Origin: Planctomycetota bacterium
GTDB taxonomy: Bacteria > Planctomycetota > Planctomycetia > Planctomycetales > Planctomycetaceae
Reading direction: 5' to 3'
NCBI GenBank assembly: GCA_022600195.1
Contig: JAHZKX010000018.1
Location: 248,001-312,000 of the forward strand
Length of the DNA stretch: 64,000 nt
Shown here piece after piece: positions 21,115 to 30,413 of the stretch. Below the pieces are notes generated by a model. That model was not told the DNA's origin, did no database searches, and saw only the letters and a program-made list of their open reading frames with translations. The first letter of the stretch is position 1; every line of letters begins with the position of its first letter. Position numbers and translations under genes: made by a program.

Positions 21115-22218
21115 ATGACAGAACGGATTAATCTAAAACAAACTGACGACATCCGGGATGTAATTCACCTTGCCGTTCAATATCTGGCAAAAGGTGAGTT
21201 AGTGGCATTTCCCACCGCAACGGCGTACGTGATTGCAGGCCAGTCACTCAGCTCCTCGGCGATGACGAAATTACGAGCCCTGACCAAAGCAGAAGAACCA
21301 CTGGTGCTTTGTGTAAAGGGTTTTGATGAAGCGTTCGACTATCTACCGAATATGCCTCCCATCGGTCGCAAACTGTCAAAACGCTGCTGGCCTGGACCGG
21401 TGATTCTGGATCTGGAACGACCGGGTCCCGATACCTTATTTTCACAATTACCTGCTGAAGTACAATCGCAAATCTGTCCCGAAACTCGAATTCGACTGCG
21501 CGCACCGGCGCATGAAATTATTTTTCAGATCATGAGGCTCTCCCCCTCACCTTTGGTCCTGTTGAATGAACAGTCAAAATATCAGACAGCCGACGATATT
21601 ATGGAAGATTTCAAAGATCAGGTCGCATTAGTGATTGATGACGGCCCTTCACGCTTTGGAGATCAGTCTACGATTGTCTCCATTTCCAACAATGATTGGA
21701 GTATCCTGCAGCCAGGTGTCGTCACTGAAATCACGCTCAAAAGACTGACCAGTGAAATTTACATGTTTGTCTGCACAGGTAACACCTGTCGTAGCCCTAT
21801 GGCAGAAGGGCTTTTCCGCAATTTGCTCTCTGACAAACTAGGCTGCCAAGAAGATGAATTGACCGATCAGGGCTTTATCGTCGGATCTGCCGGGCTGGCA
21901 GCTGCCTCGGGAGCCCCACCCAGCCCCGAAGGAGTGACTATACTGGCTGAGCAGGGAATTGATATTCGAAGTCATGAAAGCCAGCCACTCACAGAGCGTC
22001 TTCTCGATCAGACGGATCATCTCTACACTATGACACAAGGGCATCGTGCTGCAATTCTAGCTGAACGGCCCGATCTGGAAGATTCTGTGAAACTGCTTTC
22101 TCCCGAAGGAAAAGATGTGTCTGATCCGATTGGTGGAGGCTTTCAATGCTATGTCGACTGTAAAAAAGAAATTGAGAAGTATTTAAGGCAACTGGTCTCT
22201 CAGATCAACGTACATTGA
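21115..22218 (+). CDS. Fusion of a degenerate YrdC/Sua5 domain with a low-molecular-weight protein tyrosine phosphatase
   Basis: I use ATG 21115; a TTG two codons earlier is possible. Residues about 10-210 follow the YrdC/Sua5 fold (LVAFPTATAYVIAGQS; GPVILDLERPG), but the usual PTETVYGLG and SANxSG signatures are replaced. Residues 215-360 are a complete low-molecular-weight phosphatase: P-loop C220-x5-R226 in VCTGNTCRSPMAEG, and the general-acid Asp in VSDPIGG. The phosphatase should therefore be active on phosphotyrosine, phosphoarginine or similar, while threonylcarbamoyl-AMP synthesis by the first domain is doubtful. YrdC and LMW-PTP genes are often neighbours in bacteria; here they are one chain. 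Confidence 0.9.
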   Translation: MTERINLKQTDDIRDVIHLAVQYLAKGELVAFPTATAYVIAGQSLSSSAMTKLRALTKAEEPLVLCVKGFDEAFDYLPNMPPIGRKLSKRCWPGPVILDLERPGPDTLFSQLPAEVQSQICPETRIRLRAPAHEIIFQIMRLSPSPLVLLNEQSKYQTADDIMEDFKDQVALVIDDGPSRFGDQSTIVSISNNDWSILQPGVVTEITLKRLTSEIYMFVCTGNTCRSPMAEGLFRNLLSDKLGCQEDELTDQGFIVGSAGLAAASGAPPSPEGVTILAEQGIDIRSHESQPLTERLLDQTDHLYTMTQGHRAAILAERPDLEDSVKLLSPEGKDVSDPIGGGFQCYVDCKKEIEKYLRQLVSQINVH

Positions 22219-22502
22219 AATAACAATACTTTTTACCCCACCTACCCGGATTAATTGATCTTTTTTACAAACAAGAAATTCGACATCTGCTGCAAAAGCA
22301 CGCTTGCTAAAACAGGTTGTAAACCATTACTCTTTAGTAATATGAAGATTGTGCAAATGCCTCTTCGACAGAGATGATTGCCAGTTGAAATTATTTGATT
22401 GTGCGCTCTTCTCATCATAAGAGAAAATACACAACATTCATGATCAAAACAGAACCATAACCGTTTTGATTTCTCTCACGACATTAATATAAAAGAGTTT
22501 CG

Positions 22503-22958
22503 ATGAAAATTGCAGTTGCCAGTGATCACCGTGGGTTTACGACCAAGGCTAAGATCCTCACGCTATTAGGTCAGTTAGGACATGAAGCACTTGATTATGG
22601 CCCCGATGATGGTGAAAGCGTAGACTACCCGGACTATGCATCCAAGGTAGCGAAAGACATCGGCACCAGTACCATTGACCGCGGCATCCTGATTTGTGGC
22701 ACTGGTATGGGAATGTGCATTGTCGCCAACAAATTTTCGGGAGTTCGGGCCACCCCCTGTCACGACGACATTACCGCGCAAATGAGCCGACTGCATAATG
22801 ACTCGAACGTCCTCTGCCTTTCCGCCGATCTACTCGGAGATCGACTCGTCAATCGGATGATTGAAATCTGGTTGAAAGAAGAGTTTGAAGGGGGCAGACA
22901 CGCCAGAAGATTAGAAAAACTGAATAAAGTCGAAGAGGAAAACATGCCGCCACAATAG
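22503..22958 (+). CDS. rpiB: Ribose 5-phosphate isomerase B
   Basis: A 151-residue RpiB/LacAB-family isomerase, interconverting ribose 5-phosphate and ribulose 5-phosphate in the pentose phosphate pathway. The N-terminal ASDHRGF, the active-site Cys in CGTGMGMCIVANK, and HNDSNVLCLSADLLG are all conserved. The ATG at 22503 is the first codon of the conserved core. It stands alone between the phosphatase fusion and gcvH; the flanking gaps (284 and 295 bases) contain only short hairpins without U-tracts. Confidence 0.95.
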   Translation: MKIAVASDHRGFTTKAKILTLLGQLGHEALDYGPDDGESVDYPDYASKVAKDIGTSTIDRGILICGTGMGMCIVANKFSGVRATPCHDDITAQMSRLHNDSNVLCLSADLLGDRLVNRMIEIWLKEEFEGGRHARRLEKLNKVEEENMPPQ

Positions 22959-23253
22959 GTTAAGGCATTCCATCCCATTGAAAGCAGATTCATCCTCTTC
23001 ACCCGTCCAGATTGCAGAATACGGCGCGAAAATCTCATGAAAGAGAGACTCTTTCTGAGGCGGCAGATCTCATTTTCTGATTCTCAAAGATATACGGCTA
23101 CAGTCTTGAATTTCCCTCGTAGATTCCTTTTCAAATGGACCAAATCTCTGTATCGTCAACGAAGAGTTATCAGGGAACTTGAGACTTCTTTTCTCAAGAC
23201 GGGCGCTGTTTTGGATTCTTGAGTCGGGAAATAGAACTAAGGGTTTTGCAAAC

Positions 23254-23640
23254 ATGGATCAAGGCAACTTAAAATTTACGAAAACTCATGAATGGGTCAA
23301 TGTTGAAGGCGACACCGTTACGGTGGGCATTACAGACTTTGCTGTCAATCAATTGACTGATCTCGTTTACATTGAGCTTCCAACAGTCGGTTCGACCTGC
23401 GAAGCCGGCAAAGTCTTTGGCGAAGTGGAAAGTGTCAAGGCCGTCAGCGATTTATATTCGCCCGTCAGCGGTGAAATCACTGAAGTGAACTCCGCACTTG
23501 TTGACGATCAATCACCACTCTCTGATGACCCATTCGGAAGTGGCTGGATCACGAAAGTGAAAATGTCAAATACTTCTGAACTGGATCAATTTATGAATGC
23601 CGACGAGTATCGTAAGTTTTGCGAGTCTGAAGCACATTAA
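23254..23640 (+). CDS. gcvH: Glycine cleavage system H protein
   Basis: A 128-residue lipoyl carrier. I choose ATG 23254 because the family starts close to LKFTKTHEWV; an open frame extends upstream to 23179 without similarity. The lipoylated Lys62 sits in GEVESVKAVSDLYSP, with GSGWITKVKMS near the C-terminus. GcvH shuttles the aminomethyl group between GcvP, GcvT and lipoamide dehydrogenase. gcvPA and gcvPB follow, separated by 188 and 64 bp, and a lipoate ligase closes the group. No glycine riboswitch was recognised upstream. Confidence 0.97.
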   Translation: MDQGNLKFTKTHEWVNVEGDTVTVGITDFAVNQLTDLVYIELPTVGSTCEAGKVFGEVESVKAVSDLYSPVSGEITEVNSALVDDQSPLSDDPFGSGWITKVKMSNTSELDQFMNADEYRKFCESEAH

Positions 23641-23828
23641 TCAATGACCATTTTAGATGCAGTTGTTCATTAACAGAACAGCCTCCGTGGTAGACCAGCG
23701 GGAAGAGATTTCCACTCTAATAATTCCGAAAAGGAACTTTTGAGAGTACCAACGTGTTTCCCACGACTATAATCGAAGCAGTTGAATCACCAACGTCATT
23801 ACAATCACGTTTTAGTATTGAGTGAACC

Positions 23829-25184
23829 GTGCCTTATCTTTTTAATACACCAGATCAGCAGCAGGAAATGCTGCAAGCCATCGGCGTTGACTCTCTGGAA
23901 GATTTATTTTCCACAATCCCTTCTGAGTTGCGCCTGAATCGTCCCCTCGATATACCTCCCGCCTTAACGGAAATGGAATTACAGGCTCACGTCTCCAAGC
24001 TGGCAGAAAAAAATGTCGGACCGGGTTCTCGCGTCTGTATGCTGGGAGGAGGAGCCTATGACCACTTCATCCCTGCTGCCGTTGATGAAATTGCAAGGCG
24101 TGGAGAATTCTACACCGCTTATACTCCCTATCAGGCAGAAGCCAGCCAGGGAAGTTTGCAGACCTTCTTTGAATTTCAATCCTTGATCTGCCAGTTAACG
24201 GGCATGGACGTTTCAAATGCCAGCCTGTATGAAGGAGGCACCTGTGTGAGTGAAGCCGCCTTTATGGCAATGCGGGTGACCAACCGACATGATCGTGTCG
24301 TCTTACTGGGATCGCTCCATCCTGAATATCGTCAGGTGGTCGAAACGTATTTGACGCACTTGAACTGTGAAGTCGTTGTCGTTCCCTGTGTTAACGGTAC
24401 TGCCGATCCGGCTGATGTTGAAGCAGCGATGAATGATCAGACAGCCTGCCTTGTGATTCAGCATCCTAATTTTTTTGGAACACTCGAAGAGGCGGAGCAA
24501 CTGACAGAAATTGCCCACAAATATGGTGCCCTGTCTGTTGTTTCTTATGACCCCATCAGCCTCGGCATCCTGAAGCGTCCCGGCGATTACGGTGCAGACA
24601 TTGCCATCGCTGAAGGACAATCACTGGGAACTCCTTTGCAGTTTGGCGGTCCCTATCTCGGCCTGTTTTCCTGTAGTCAAAAGTTTGTTCGCAGAATGCC
24701 GGGACGACTGATTGGCCAGACAGTGGACCGGAACGGGAATCTCTGTTACGTCCTCAATTTGCAAGCCCGCGAACAACACATTCGACGCGATAAAGCAACC
24801 AGCAATATTTGCAGTAATCAGGGGCTGATTGCGATCCGTGCCGCCGTTTATCTTGCTCTACTCGGAAAACAGGGCATTCGTGAAGTGGCTGAACTTTCCT
24901 GCCAGAAAGCACATTATGCAGCCGAACAACTTTCCCAAATCGAAGGCATTGATCTTTTATTCGCTGATCGACCTTACTTCAAAGAGTTTGTGGTAAGCTG
25001 CTCTGAAGGCTCCGATTATCTGCTTCGAAAAGCGCGTCAGGCGGGCTTTGATCTGGGACCGGAACTATCCCGGTTTGAATTCCAGAACGGCTCTGCTCCT
25101 GACCAGACGGGAGTCCTTGTTGCGATTACCGAACAGAGAACAAGGGAAGAAATTGACCGTCTGGTGACAGCACTGAAAGCATAA
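23829..25184 (+). CDS. gcvPA: Glycine dehydrogenase (decarboxylating) subunit 1
   Basis: The 451-residue protein is the N-terminal-half subunit of the two-subunit GcvP, starting at GTG 23829. It has FLGGGAYDH-like MLGGGAYDHFIP, YTPYQAEASQGSLQ, LYEGGT and GGPYLGLFS, all standard for the P-protein alpha subunit. Together with GcvPB it decarboxylates glycine and loads the aminomethyl group on GcvH. The split form is common in planctomycetes and Firmicutes. Confidence 0.97.
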   Translation: MPYLFNTPDQQQEMLQAIGVDSLEDLFSTIPSELRLNRPLDIPPALTEMELQAHVSKLAEKNVGPGSRVCMLGGGAYDHFIPAAVDEIARRGEFYTAYTPYQAEASQGSLQTFFEFQSLICQLTGMDVSNASLYEGGTCVSEAAFMAMRVTNRHDRVVLLGSLHPEYRQVVETYLTHLNCEVVVVPCVNGTADPADVEAAMNDQTACLVIQHPNFFGTLEEAEQLTEIAHKYGALSVVSYDPISLGILKRPGDYGADIAIAEGQSLGTPLQFGGPYLGLFSCSQKFVRRMPGRLIGQTVDRNGNLCYVLNLQAREQHIRRDKATSNICSNQGLIAIRAAVYLALLGKQGIREVAELSCQKAHYAAEQLSQIEGIDLLFADRPYFKEFVVSCSEGSDYLLRKARQAGFDLGPELSRFEFQNGSAPDQTGVLVAITEQRTREEIDRLVTALKA

Positions 25185-25248
25185 CCTCTACTGATCTGAC
25201 TCTTTAACACATTCCTATTCAAGATATTGTGAAGCAATCACTATAACC

Positions 25249-26709
25249 ATGCGAAATCAATTGGCTACCGAATCATTGTTTGGACTCTCGCATCACGGCC
25301 GACGCGGTGCCCGGTTTCCTGCTGCGGATGTCCCTGTAAAACCGCTGGATGAAATCATCCCAAAATCAGCGCTCTCAACGGAACCAACGGGACTGCCCGA
25401 AGTCACCGAATCAGACGTCATTCGACATTTCGTCAATTTATCAACTTTAAACATGTGTGTAGATACCCATTTTTATCCTTTGGGAAGCTGCACAATGAAA
25501 TACAATCCCAAACGTCATGAACGGTTGGCAAGCCTGCCGGGTATTGTTGATCTGCACCCCTATCAAGACCTGTCCGGTCTGCAAGGCATGCTCGAATTAT
25601 TGTATGAGACTCAGGAAATGCTGGCGGAAATTTCAGGTCTGCCTGCTGTCTCTCTGCAACCTGCAGCCGGCGCACAAGGGGAATTCACGGCTTTACTCAC
25701 AGCAAAAGCATATTTCGAAGACCGTGGCGAAAAAAGAACAAAAGTATTGTTCCCCAACAGTGCTCACGGAACAAACCCCGCCAGCGCTGCGATTGCCGGA
25801 TTCGAGTGTGTGCAACTGGCAAGCAGCAAAGAAGGACTGGTTGATCTGGATGACCTCAAAGCGCATCTGGATGACCAGACCGCCGTCTTTATGGTGACCA
25901 ATCCGAATACACTGGGACTGTTTGAAAAAGACATCAAGCAAATCGCACAAATGGTTCACGATGCAGGTGGACTGGTTTATATTGACGGGGCCAACATGAA
26001 CGCAATCCTCGGATTCACCCGACCCGGTGATTTCGGAGGCGATATGATGCACTACAACGTTCACAAAACCTTTACCGGTCCACATGGTGCCGGCGGACCA
26101 GGATCTGGCCCGATTGCCGTGCGAGAGTTCCTGGCTGACTTTCTCCCCGGACCGGTCATCAAACGAAATTCTGCAGAAAATGAATTTACGCTGGAAACTC
26201 CTCCTAAATCAATCGGACGTGTCAGGTCGTTTTACGGAAATATCGGAATTCTGGTGAGAGGCTATTGCTACCTCAGAACACTGGGCGCTGCAGGCTTAAA
26301 GGCCGTCTCGGAAAATGCCGTGTTAAATGCAAACTACCTTAAGGCGATTTTAAAAGATGTACTGCCGGTTCCCAACGGTGACCTCTGCATGCATGAATTT
26401 GTTGCCTCCGCTTCAAAAAGCAAATCGGAAAATGGCATTACGGCTATGGATATTGCCAAACGTCTCCTCGATTTTGGTTTTCATGCACCAACGGTTTATT
26501 TTCCTCTGGTCGTTCCCGAAGCAATCATGATCGAACCGACGGAAACAGAATCAAAAGAAACCCTGGATGCGTTCGCAGAAACCATTCGAAACATCCTTCA
26601 GGAAGACCCGGAATTTCTGCACCTCGCACCGCATAGCACTAAGATCAGCAGACCTGATGAAGTTGTGGCGGCCCGCAACCCGATTCTACAGTGCTGCGAG
26701 CCTCAATAG
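25249..26709 (+). CDS. gcvPB: Glycine dehydrogenase (decarboxylating) subunit 2
   Basis: The 486-residue PLP-carrying half of split GcvP. The Schiff-base Lys is in MHYNVHKTFTGPHGAGGPG; other landmarks are CTMKYNPK, NSAHGTNPASA, and the C-terminal PTETESKETLD. It starts 64 bp after gcvPA and is followed within 51 bp by the lipoate ligase gene. gcvT is not found in this window, so aminomethyl transfer to the folate or pterin carrier must be encoded elsewhere. Confidence 0.97.
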   Translation: MRNQLATESLFGLSHHGRRGARFPAADVPVKPLDEIIPKSALSTEPTGLPEVTESDVIRHFVNLSTLNMCVDTHFYPLGSCTMKYNPKRHERLASLPGIVDLHPYQDLSGLQGMLELLYETQEMLAEISGLPAVSLQPAAGAQGEFTALLTAKAYFEDRGEKRTKVLFPNSAHGTNPASAAIAGFECVQLASSKEGLVDLDDLKAHLDDQTAVFMVTNPNTLGLFEKDIKQIAQMVHDAGGLVYIDGANMNAILGFTRPGDFGGDMMHYNVHKTFTGPHGAGGPGSGPIAVREFLADFLPGPVIKRNSAENEFTLETPPKSIGRVRSFYGNIGILVRGYCYLRTLGAAGLKAVSENAVLNANYLKAILKDVLPVPNGDLCMHEFVASASKSKSENGITAMDIAKRLLDFGFHAPTVYFPLVVPEAIMIEPTETESKETLDAFAETIRNILQEDPEFLHLAPHSTKISRPDEVVAARNPILQCCEPQ

Positions 26710-26759
26710 GCAATTGGAAAACGCGTTCTTCTGTGTCACCTCACAGTTCGGTTCCTGGC

Positions 26760-27533
26760 ATGACTCATTCTTCAATCCCGGATCACTGTCGTCTGATCAT
26801 TGAACCCGCCCCTCTCACGGGGAGCTGGAATATGGCCGTTGATGAAGCGTTGCTCGAGTCAGCTGTTTCACAGGATATCTGTACCTTACGCTGGTACCGT
26901 TGGAAAGAACCTACAATTTCGCTGGGCTATTTTCAAAGCAATGAGACTGAGGTTCAAAATGACACATGGAAAGACCTCCCCAGGGTGCGCAGGCTCTCTG
27001 GAGGCGGGGCTATATTACACCATTATGAATTGACATATTCCTTCGCGATTCCGGCATGCCACCCCCTTTCCAGATCTTTACCGGACCTCTATCTCATCAT
27101 TCATCAACCACTGATTGATGCCCTCTCGAAGCAGGGTCTAAACGTCGAATTTCGTGGCACTTCGGTCACTTCTCAGACAGAACCATTTCTCTGTTTCGGA
27201 AGAGGTGATGAGCGGGACCTTGTCTATCAGGGGAAAAAAATTCTGGGAAGTGCGCAAAGACGACGGAGGGGTTCCGTTGTACAGCACGGCAGCCTTTTAC
27301 TACTCACTTCCGACTATGCCCCCCACTTTCCGGGGCTCTTAAATCAAACCGGAAAAACCAGCTTGTATCAAGATAATTTTCTGGAAACACTGACAGAGGA
27401 ATTTTCAAAGGCCATCTCACAGACCATTGACCTGCCTCTTCAGTCTCGAAACCTGACTGACGATGAATTCGCCCAGGCCACCGAGCTCGAAAATGAAAAA
27501 TATTCCCTGCCCGCCTGGACTTCACGGAAATAA
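26760..27533 (+). CDS. Lipoate-protein ligase A-family protein
   Basis: A 257-residue BPL/LplA/LipB-fold protein. The conserved RRLSGGGAILHHYELTYS and the catalytic Lys in GKKILGSAQRR are both present, indicating lipoate (or octanoate) attachment to carrier proteins. An upstream in-frame ATG at 26691 overlaps gcvPB by 19 bases; I prefer ATG 26760 because similarity begins just after it, though neither start has a strong Shine-Dalgarno. Being last in the gcv group suggests it lipoylates GcvH. It could be an octanoyltransferase (LipM type) rather than a ligase. Confidence 0.85.
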   Translation: MTHSSIPDHCRLIIEPAPLTGSWNMAVDEALLESAVSQDICTLRWYRWKEPTISLGYFQSNETEVQNDTWKDLPRVRRLSGGGAILHHYELTYSFAIPACHPLSRSLPDLYLIIHQPLIDALSKQGLNVEFRGTSVTSQTEPFLCFGRGDERDLVYQGKKILGSAQRRRRGSVVQHGSLLLLTSDYAPHFPGLLNQTGKTSLYQDNFLETLTEEFSKAISQTIDLPLQSRNLTDDEFAQATELENEKYSLPAWTSRK

Positions 27534-27968
27534 GAAGCTTATTGGTTCTGATATCAAGAGTTACTAAAATCAAGTAAAACATCTTTACATATTAATAAAT
27601 TATTTACATGACAGATGGATGATTTATCTTTATTGACATAGCGCGAGCCGCCTGATAGCGTTAGGTGTGTAATACATTTTTGATTTTTCGTGTTACAGAA
27701 AAGTAGTGGATTTTTGCTTACTTTGATGTGAGCCAAACCACACAATGCGGGCCAAACAAGCATTGTTATTTGCTTCTGTCACTAACAATGACGAGAAAAT
27801 TTTTTCACTCATTTCTGTTTCTTGGATCTTTTCATTTCTTCTCTTTTCTTCCAATTAATTGACAATTAGAAATCAAGTCACCGGAGACAGGATGGCAAGA
27901 GTATTTCGCCATCTGGTGTTCTAGTTCTTTTGACGTGTTCTGTGTGAAACTTATGGAGTGAACGATTT
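27534..27968. other. Non-coding stretch upstream of the FHA gene
   Basis: About 435 AT-rich bases. A consensus -35 TTGACA occurs at 27633-27638 without a matching -10. Close to the FHA gene, an ATG at 27892 behind CCGGAG opens a 10-codon frame whose sequence can form a small hairpin; a leader peptide is possible but unsupported. Confidence 0.35.
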
Positions 27969-28796
27969 ATGTTGCAGCTTTCGTTGAAGGTAATTGGTGG
28001 TCGTCATGATGGAAAACAAATCCCCATCACAGGCAAAAAGTTTTTAATCGGCAGGGAAGAAGATTGTCACCTGCGACCTAACAGCGATATGGTAAGTCGA
28101 CACCATTGTGTCTTCACTGTCGATGAATACAGTGTCCGATTACGTGACTTTGGCAGTACGAATGGTACGCTGGTTAACGGAAAAAGAATCAAGGGTGAAG
28201 TCCAACTCTCTCATTCTGATAAGATCCAGGTAGGTAAGCTCGATTTTGAAATTTTGATGTCTCATACTGTCGATAAAGAGGAAGCACAAGCGACTCCCGA
28301 GACACCGGCCACAGCTCCTGCAGGCAGTGATATTCTTACCGGGTCAGATACCGTGTTCGATATTCCCGTACATCCCTCTGAGGACTCTCAGGTCATTCCC
28401 GCTGTAACTGACCCAACACCAGCTGCTCCATCCGCACCTACCAGTCCGGATGTTTACGAAGGGGATACACAAATCCTCTCTGCCGAACAGCAACTTCAAG
28501 CCCAGCAAGCTTACGAGCAGGCAATGCAGCAACAACAAGCGGCCTACCCTCCGCAACAGATGCCTCCAGGGCAGCCATACCCCTATCCAATGCCGCCACA
28601 ATATTATCCACAACAAGGCTACCCTCAGCAGCCGATGCCCTCTTATCCTCAGCAATACCAGATGCCGCCACAGGGCTATCCACAGCAGCAGCCACCACAA
28701 CAGCAACAAGGTGGAGAGAACAACCCGGTTGTCCCCGACTTACCACCGGTGACCTTACCACCTCCAGAAGAAACCGGAGTCAAAAACAACGATTAA
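27969..28796 (+). CDS. FHA-domain protein with Gln/Pro/Tyr-rich tail
   Basis: The 275-residue protein has one forkhead-associated domain at residues 1-95: FLIGREEDCHLRP, SRHHCVF and STNGTLVNGKRI are the phosphothreonine-binding loops. After an acidic Thr/Pro/Ala linker, residues about 170-260 are low complexity, with many YPQQ and PQQQ repeats. There is no enzymatic domain, signal peptide or membrane segment. FHA domains read phosphothreonine, so it is likely an adaptor in Ser/Thr kinase signalling, but no kinase gene is in the window. The tail may promote clustering or bind surfaces; that is inference. Confidence 0.9.
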   Translation: MLQLSLKVIGGRHDGKQIPITGKKFLIGREEDCHLRPNSDMVSRHHCVFTVDEYSVRLRDFGSTNGTLVNGKRIKGEVQLSHSDKIQVGKLDFEILMSHTVDKEEAQATPETPATAPAGSDILTGSDTVFDIPVHPSEDSQVIPAVTDPTPAAPSAPTSPDVYEGDTQILSAEQQLQAQQAYEQAMQQQQAAYPPQQMPPGQPYPYPMPPQYYPQQGYPQQPMPSYPQQYQMPPQGYPQQQPPQQQQGGENNPVVPDLPPVTLPPPEETGVKNND

Positions 28797-29110
28797 TCAA
28801 TGTGGAATTCAACCAGATGCCTCTCACAGCCTGCGCATACTGCTTTCGCATCAGGCTCCTGAAAGCAATCTTCAACAGGCATTCCGGTAGACATCGACTG
28901 GTAAATGACAATTTCGAATCCTGGCCCCGGTCGCTTCATTCTTGAGAGTTCCCATTGCTTTTCTGATTTGTGTTTGGGAGAATCTTAACAGTAAATCAAA
29001 CAGGGTGATTTTTCGTTTGTATCAATTTACAGTCGGTATGAGCCAAACTCCCCCTGAAATTCCATCTCATTTCGAAAACGATGCTGTAAGAATAGAGGGA
29101 GATTCTTTAA
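28797..29110. other. Intergenic region with a possible 26-codon upstream ORF
   Basis: About 314 bases with no firm gene. An ATG at 29038 opens a 26-codon frame ending at a TGA (29116-29118) that overlaps the GTG start of the next gene by 8 bases. It lacks a Shine-Dalgarno, so translation is doubtful, though the overlap would allow coupling. Confidence 0.3.
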
Positions 29111-29320
29111 GTGAATGATTCAGCCAACGCCAGCTCTGATGTCCAGCGACGCTATCGTGAGTTTCTCGACCTGCTGCCACTGACTTTGTCACTTGGAGGC
29201 CTGCCCGAAAGTGACCACGGGAAATATTACACCGAAGAGCAACTCGAAGCCCGGGCATTTACAATCAAACACGCCTTTAAACAGGCGCGCATTGTGGTAC
29301 GCGAATGCGTTCAAAAATAG
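29111..29320 (+). CDS. Conserved small planctomycete-type protein, unknown function
   Basis: A 69-residue soluble protein starting at GTG 29111 with AGGGAG about 10 nt upstream. It looks helical and charged, with RRYREFLDLLPLTLSLGGL and YYTEEQLEARAFTIKHAFKQAR as its most protein-like blocks. There is no Cys pair, signal peptide or membrane segment. I recall similar short proteins in planctomycete genomes but know no function. Confidence 0.7.
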   Translation: MNDSANASSDVQRRYREFLDLLPLTLSLGGLPESDHGKYYTEEQLEARAFTIKHAFKQARIVVRECVQK

Positions 29321-29855
29321 TAAAGTGTTACCACATCACTGGAAACACTCTACCGGCAGCTTTGTTTAAAACTTCAGAAATCATTTCTGTGATTTCGTCA
29401 GTATTGCGCGTAAAATTTTGAATACTCGCCCCTGATTGAACTATCAGGCTCACACAGATACTGCTCGGAGTATTTTAAATAGTGAAGACTGTCACGACAC
29501 GCGATGTCTCTTTATTGGAATCATGATAGAGACTGTCTGGAATATCAGAAAGAAGCGCATTTCAGCCTTAGTTTTGTTTGCGGGTGCAGGTATTACCAGC
29601 CTGCTGCAAAAGCGCTCTGATATTGTGATCTGTTTATAAAACCCAGAATTACTGTACTTTAGTGCGCAGTGTTGGCCCATTATCAAATTTCTTGATACCA
29701 GCTGAAACCAATGTCATGTTGGATTGGTATATTTAATAGAATGGCCTGAGGTTTTGATTTCGATTTCTGTAGTATTGCGTGCTTTTCTGAAAATGAAGGA
29801 AAAGGAAAGCCTGCTGGAGATGGCCGCAATACATGACTAAAAACGGGATTTCTCC
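29321..29855. other. Non-coding stretch before the ECF sigma gene
   Basis: About 535 bases. Short open frames on both strands overlap each other and lack ribosome sites, so I do not call them. A small dyad (ACCAAT at 29707-29712 pairing with ATTGGT at 29723-29728) is followed by TATATTTAAT and may mark the sigma-gene promoter, but spacing to a TGAAAC box is longer than usual for ECF promoters. Confidence 0.35.
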
Positions 29856-30413
29856 GTGAATGAAGAAGATGCGGCGTTAGTCCGAAGTTGCCTGGAAGGT
29901 AATGCGGAAGAAATGCGCGCATTTGTTGCACGGTTTCAAAGTTCGATCTTTGGACTCTGTTACCGAATGTTAGGACATCGCCACGATGCCGAAGATGTGG
30001 CACAGGAAGTTTTTGTTCGCGCATTTCGCAGCCTTCACCAATGGGACACTTCCCGCACTTTAAAACCCTGGTTATTGACCATCGCCGCCAATCGATGCAG
30101 AACATTTCTGAGCAAACGGTCGAAACGACCAATTCCTGCAGAGTTCGCTTCTGAATTGGCAGTTTGTCAATCGCCGGAACAATTACAAGATCTCGGCGAA
30201 GAACTTCAGAATGCCATCAATCTGTTACGCGAAGACCATCGTACGTGTTTTATTTTATTTCATCAGGAACAAATGAGCTGTCAGGAAATTGGAGAAGTTC
30301 TGGAGCGACCGGAGGGAACCATCAAAACATGGTTACACCGGTCGAGACAGGAACTAGCGTCAACACTCAGACAGCGTGGAATTGTACCAGAGGTCAGACA
30401 TGAATCTCGTTGA
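29856..30413 (+). CDS. ECF-type RNA polymerase sigma factor
   Basis: The 185-residue protein, from GTG 29856, has sigma region 2 (YRMLGHRHDAEDVAQEVFVRAFRSL, the core-binding and -10 recognition part) at about residues 25-90. Region 4 (MSCQEIGEVLERPEGTIKTWLHRSRQEL) follows at about 145-172. Regions 1.2-1.3 and 3 are missing, as in all ECF factors. The next gene overlaps it by 14 bases and has the one-helix layout of an anti-sigma factor, so the pair should be co-translated and act together. Confidence 0.95.
   Translation: MNEEDAALVRSCLEGNAEEMRAFVARFQSSIFGLCYRMLGHRHDAEDVAQEVFVRAFRSLHQWDTSRTLKPWLLTIAANRCRTFLSKRSKRPIPAEFASELAVCQSPEQLQDLGEELQNAINLLREDHRTCFILFHQEQMSCQEIGEVLERPEGTIKTWLHRSRQELASTLRQRGIVPEVRHESR

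Noticed and set aside
22959-23253. Glycine riboswitch upstream of gcvH
   Set aside because: Looked for the paired aptamer cores; only two 7-bp hairpins (around 23043-23060 and 23178-23198) were seen, with no riboswitch consensus or terminator.
29436-29686. Two overlapping open frames of 64-67 codons on opposite strands
   Set aside because: No ribosome binding site, no protein-like pattern, and each overlaps the other; the stretch reads as non-coding.
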